From Labilibaculum euxinicum (lineage in GTDB: Bacteria; Bacteroidota; Bacteroidia; Bacteroidales; Marinifilaceae): a stretch of DNA of 64,000 nucleotides. Each line of letters opens with the position of its first letter. Positions within the stretch are counted from its first letter, which is position 1. Where the stretch lies: contig NZ_WTCR01000004.1 of the NCBI RefSeq assembly GCF_009795715.1, positions 248,001 through 312,000 of the forward strand. Direction: 5' to 3'. The translations under genes and the position numbers were made by a program. This document shows, in pieces, positions 61,556 through 64,000 of the stretch. Below the pieces are notes generated by a model, which did not search any database, had not been told where the DNA came from, and was given only the letters and a program-made list of their open reading frames with translations.

Positions 61556-62611
61556 TTCTGTTGGTATTTTTTTTCCTGTCAGCAAAACTTCTCCCAAAGA
61601 AGTATACACATCTACCTCCTTTTTCTTCTTTTTCAGCTCTGCCAACAAATCTCCGGAAATCAGCAGTCTCGATTTATAAGAATTACATAGTCCCTGAATT
61701 CTTGAAGCCGTGTTTATTGCATCGCCATGATAAGCAATTTCAGATTTCAACTCTCCAACTTCTGCTACCATTACTTTACCTGAATGCACCCCAGCCTTAA
61801 AAATGGGTATCATTCCATAAGTCTTTTGGTAATACTCCTTTTTCTTCTCAAGAATATCCAAAAAGTCATAAAACACCTGCAGACATCTCAAATTTTCTAT
61901 TCCATCGTTTATTTTCCAGGTCAATACAACCTCATCACCAACATACTGGTAGATCTGAGCATGATTTATCCTTACTGCATCAGAAATATCCTTAAAACAG
62001 TCCTGAATTAATCTGCTGTATTTAAAATGCCCTAACTTTTCGGCATAATAGGTGGACGATTTCAAATCCATAAACAGAAAAATTCGTTTCTCTTCTTTTG
62101 GTTTGTAATAACGCCCAAGCAAAAATTTAACAAGTATACCTTTACCCAATTTTCGATCTATTTCGTGGAAAATTTCGATTAAGCCTCCAACAATAAAAAA
62201 ATAAGCCAATATGGCGTAAAACAACTTGGATTGATACAAAGACAACAATTGAGGAAAGGTCGCCGGAAAATTATCTATTGGAAAAAAATCTCCCATGTGA
62301 TACATACAATAAACCAGCAAATAAGCACTGCTTACATTTACCAATAAACTTACTATAATCGTAAATAGATAAGTAGGAATTTGATTGCGAAGAGATTTTG
62401 CCAGTTTGAATATCGTACCCCAGATTATTCCAGCCATGATACCAAACCACAATAAATTTATAAGATTTTGCACCTTATAAACAGACAGATGACTTGTTTC
62501 ATCCACCTGAAAAATCATTAAAAAGAAAAATGCAAGTACCCAAATTGGTATTATTGTGAGAAAATAAATACCAACTGATTTACTATTAATTCTAAATAAA
62601 GTTTTATTCAT
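61532..62611 (-). CDS. Membrane-anchored class III adenylate/guanylate cyclase
   Basis: The 359-residue protein has six membrane segments (about 12-155) and a cytoplasmic class III cyclase domain: FLFMDLKSSTYYAEKLGHFKYSRLIQDCFKDISDAV (first metal-binding Asp), IYQYVGDEVVLTWK (second Asp), FKAGVHSGKVMVAEVGELKSEIAYHGDAINTASRIQGLC. It should make cAMP or cGMP; the nucleotide specificity cannot be read with confidence. Its start codon overlaps the stop of the small upstream gene by 8 nt (ATGAATAA), indicating translational coupling. Its 3' end overlaps the convergent hybrid kinase gene. Confidence 0.92.
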   Translation of the reverse strand: MNKTLFRINSKSVGIYFLTIIPIWVLAFFFLMIFQVDETSHLSVYKVQNLINLLWFGIMAGIIWGTIFKLAKSLRNQIPTYLFTIIVSLLVNVSSAYLLVYCMYHMGDFFPIDNFPATFPQLLSLYQSKLFYAILAYFFIVGGLIEIFHEIDRKLGKGILVKFLLGRYYKPKEEKRIFLFMDLKSSTYYAEKLGHFKYSRLIQDCFKDISDAVRINHAQIYQYVGDEVVLTWKINDGIENLRCLQVFYDFLDILEKKKEYYQKTYGMIPIFKAGVHSGKVMVAEVGELKSEIAYHGDAINTASRIQGLCNSYKSRLLISGDLLAELKKKKKEVDVYTSLGEVLLTGKKIPTELYSCLVK

Positions 62612-62792
62612 TACTATTAATAAATTGAACCAACTCCTCCACCTCTTTATAGGAATTTATTACATAATCCTCATTCATCTTAAGATGAAACAAATGGTTC
62701 TCTAATATTTTAATATTTTCCTGAGATGTGTTACCTAATCTGGTAATTCCAAACTGATATAATTTCTCTCTGTCCTGATACCTGCTAATCAT
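62604..62792 (-). CDS. Small helical protein of unknown function, coupled to the cyclase
   Basis: The 62-residue frame (MISRYQDREKLYQFGITRLGNTSQENIKILENH...) is predicted largely helical and acidic at the C-terminus (SYKEVEELVQFINSNE). It contains no known motif or signal peptide. Its stop overlaps the cyclase start by 8 nt, which argues that it is a real gene translated together with the cyclase and possibly a regulator of it. No homologue is recognised from memory. Confidence 0.5.
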   Translation of the reverse strand: MISRYQDREKLYQFGITRLGNTSQENIKILENHLFHLKMNEDYVINSYKEVEELVQFINSNE

Positions 62793-62805
62793 ACCTTTAT
62801 ATAAA

Positions 62806-62871
62806 AAAGGAGTGACCGAATTAAAATTGACGATTACACATCAATCCCATCCTACTGGTTAATTCGGTCAC
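62806..62871 (-). terminator. Long-loop terminator-like hairpin after the TolC-family gene
   Basis: GTGACCGAATTAA (62812-62824) pairs perfectly over 13 bp with TTAATTCGGTCAC (62859-62871) across a 34-nt loop. On the minus strand it is followed by TCCTTTTTT. It begins 14 nt past the stop of the TolC-family gene. Confidence 0.7.
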
Positions 62872-62884
62872 GTCCACCCCACTA

Positions 62885-64000
62885 TTAGATTGCCAATTCT
62901 CCTATTGATTTCAAGAAGCTAATTTCCCTTAGCTTGTAATTTATCTTTGAATCAATCAACTCACCATGTGCTCTTTGCCAAAAAGCCTGTGCATCAAGCA
63001 ATTCTGTTGTATTGGCCAAGCCTTCATAAAAACTGTTCTGAGTAAGCTCAACGTTTTCATTTGCCTGATCCATTGACACTTTTGCTAATTCAATTTGCTG
63101 ATATGCTTCCTGTAATTTGAAGTAAGACTGCTGCACTTCAAGACTAATCAGATCTCTGGTGCGATCCATTTCCAACTCCTTTTGTTTACTTCTAAACCGC
63201 ACAGATGCTACTTTATGCTTGCGTTCCTGCCAATGAAAAACCGGAACAGACAAATTCGCTTGAACAGCCAGAATTTTAGATGACCCAATCAAACTTTCAA
63301 TTCTACTTATATAGGAGTATGATGCACCAACTCCTAACTGAGGTAAATAATCAGCCTGAGTGTTTTTAATCTGTTCCTGTGAAATTTCAACCTGTTTACC
63401 CAACATCAATAGCTCAGGTCTTTGATTTAATGCTTTTTGCATGTAATCTGCATCAATTGCATTTTGTGTGATTGTAATTGTTGTGTCTGTGGCGGTAATA
63501 TCACTCATCAAATCTCTCCCAATTACCTGACACAAAGACATTTTAGACAACACCATCAGGTTTTGCACCCTAAACAAATCCAATTTTGCCTGATTCAATT
63601 GTACCTGAGCCTTTAATAATTCATTTTTAGTGGTTATCTCCAGATCAAATGCATTTTGCAGATCCTGAACCAAAGCTGAAAGCATCTTCACATATTTCTC
63701 AGCTAATTTACCTTTCTCATTTATGGAAACAAGATTCCAGTATGCCTGATCAGTTTCCAGCAAAACATCCGATGACTGCAACTTCCTGTTGTAGATGGAA
63801 ATCTCTCTTCCCATCTTAGTCATTTGATAGGAGCTTCTTATTTTTCCTCCCATATATATTGGCTGAGTAAGCGTTAAATTAGAAGAAAAATAATCGATAT
63901 TTCCTAACTCTAAATTAAAGCCAGGGAAATAAACATCACTGGTACCACTATAAATTCCCTGTTGCGCTTCAGCCAAACTATTCGCAGTAGGCAAAAATGA
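62885..64000 (-). CDS. TolC-family outer-membrane efflux protein, 5'-truncated by window edge
   Basis: The frame is open to the last base (64000); the apparent TTG start at 63994 is not a true start, and the N-terminus lies outside. About 372 residues are present. They show the TolC/OEP duplicated fold: a beta-strand segment (SNLTLTQPIYMGGKIRSSYQMT), long helical coiled coils (AYWNLVSINEKGKLAEKYVKMLSALVQDLQNAFD; NELLKAQVQLNQAKLDLFRVQN), RPELLMLGKQVEISQEQIKNTQADYLPQLGVGASYSY and the second repeat. It forms the outer-membrane channel of a tripartite efflux or type I secretion system whose pump genes are probably upstream (beyond 64000). Confidence 0.9.
   Translation of the reverse strand, partial: SFLPTANSLAEAQQGIYSGTSDVYFPGFNLELGNIDYFSSNLTLTQPIYMGGKIRSSYQMTKMGREISIYNRKLQSSDVLLETDQAYWNLVSINEKGKLAEKYVKMLSALVQDLQNAFDLEITTKNELLKAQVQLNQAKLDLFRVQNLMVLSKMSLCQVIGRDLMSDITATDTTITITQNAIDADYMQKALNQRPELLMLGKQVEISQEQIKNTQADYLPQLGVGASYSYISRIESLIGSSKILAVQANLSVPVFHWQERKHKVASVRFRSKQKELEMDRTRDLISLEVQQSYFKLQEAYQQIELAKVSMDQANENVELTQNSFYEGLANTTELLDAQAFWQRAHGELIDSKINYKLREISFLKSIGELAI

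Noticed and set aside
1-64000. tRNA, rRNA, insertion sequence or prophage genes.
   Set aside because: No cloverleaf-like, ribosomal, transposase or phage structural sequence was recognised in any intergenic gap. A tRNAscan/Infernal run would be decisive.

Overview
The window is AT-rich chromosomal DNA from a member of the Bacteroidota, most likely a marine Bacteroidales/Marinilabiliales-type organism. This is inferred from gene content: LytTR regulators, PspC, GIN-domain (DUF2807), DUF5063 and OstA-like proteins, a SurA-like chaperone cluster, and an RnfBCDGEA complex preceded by RseC. The near-absence of Shine-Dalgarno sequences and TAnnTTTG-like promoters fit the same group. No rRNA, tRNA, prophage, insertion sequence or CRISPR array was recognised. 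The window cuts a gene at each end: a STAND NTPase at position 1 and a TolC-family protein at 64000.

Layout. 1-6400 is accessory-looking: the 3'-truncated HTH-STAND NTPase, then two paralogous LytTR regulators flanking a coiled-coil lipoprotein and an outer-membrane beta-barrel protein. 6480-22800 holds housekeeping and envelope genes: an S9A oligopeptidase, RecQ, a Gate-family membrane protein, MutS2, a TPR protein, an alanine/sodium symporter, a MazG-like/PhzF/pentapeptide operon and PspC. 23100-28760 is a sulfite-reduction/siroheme operon (DUF2061, siroheme synthase N-domain, CysJ, CysI, CobA). 28950-39440 contains GIN-domain and zinc-ribbon proteins, Tex, a protoporphyrinogen-oxidase-like enzyme, a DEAD-box helicase, an RlmI-like methyltransferase, a DEDD exonuclease, DUF5063 and a second RecQ. 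39600-47620 runs on the plus strand: GuaB, three SurA-like periplasmic chaperone genes, MoxR and an OstA-like protein. 47630-52270 holds a corrinoid adenosyltransferase, RecG and a HIT protein. 52930-58520 is the Rnf operon. 58700-64000 holds a hybrid histidine kinase, an adenylate/guanylate cyclase and the TolC-like gene.

The most striking signal lies upstream of the sulfite-reduction operon. Two short reading frames with cysteine-codon runs (TTCCMCM and TCCCMCM, all nine Cys codons TGT) occur in tandem. Each is followed by a strong intrinsic terminator. In each, a segment just after the Cys run, near or at the stop codon, is complementary to the 5' arm of that terminator and could form an antiterminator. 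This is the full architecture of ribosome-mediated transcription attenuation, here predicted to sense cysteinyl-tRNA, and it is duplicated in series. The gene it most directly controls, a DUF2061 membrane protein, is therefore tied to sulfur assimilation.

Other points worth a second look are: two 42-bp-period repeat arrays facing each other between a Gate-family gene and mutS2; a duplicated leader carrying decayed copies of the start region upstream of the oligopeptidase; a secreted protein whose intact signal peptide has no ATG/GTG/TTG start; a LytTR regulator with a degraded receiver domain; and unusually strong Shine-Dalgarno sequences inside the rnf operon.
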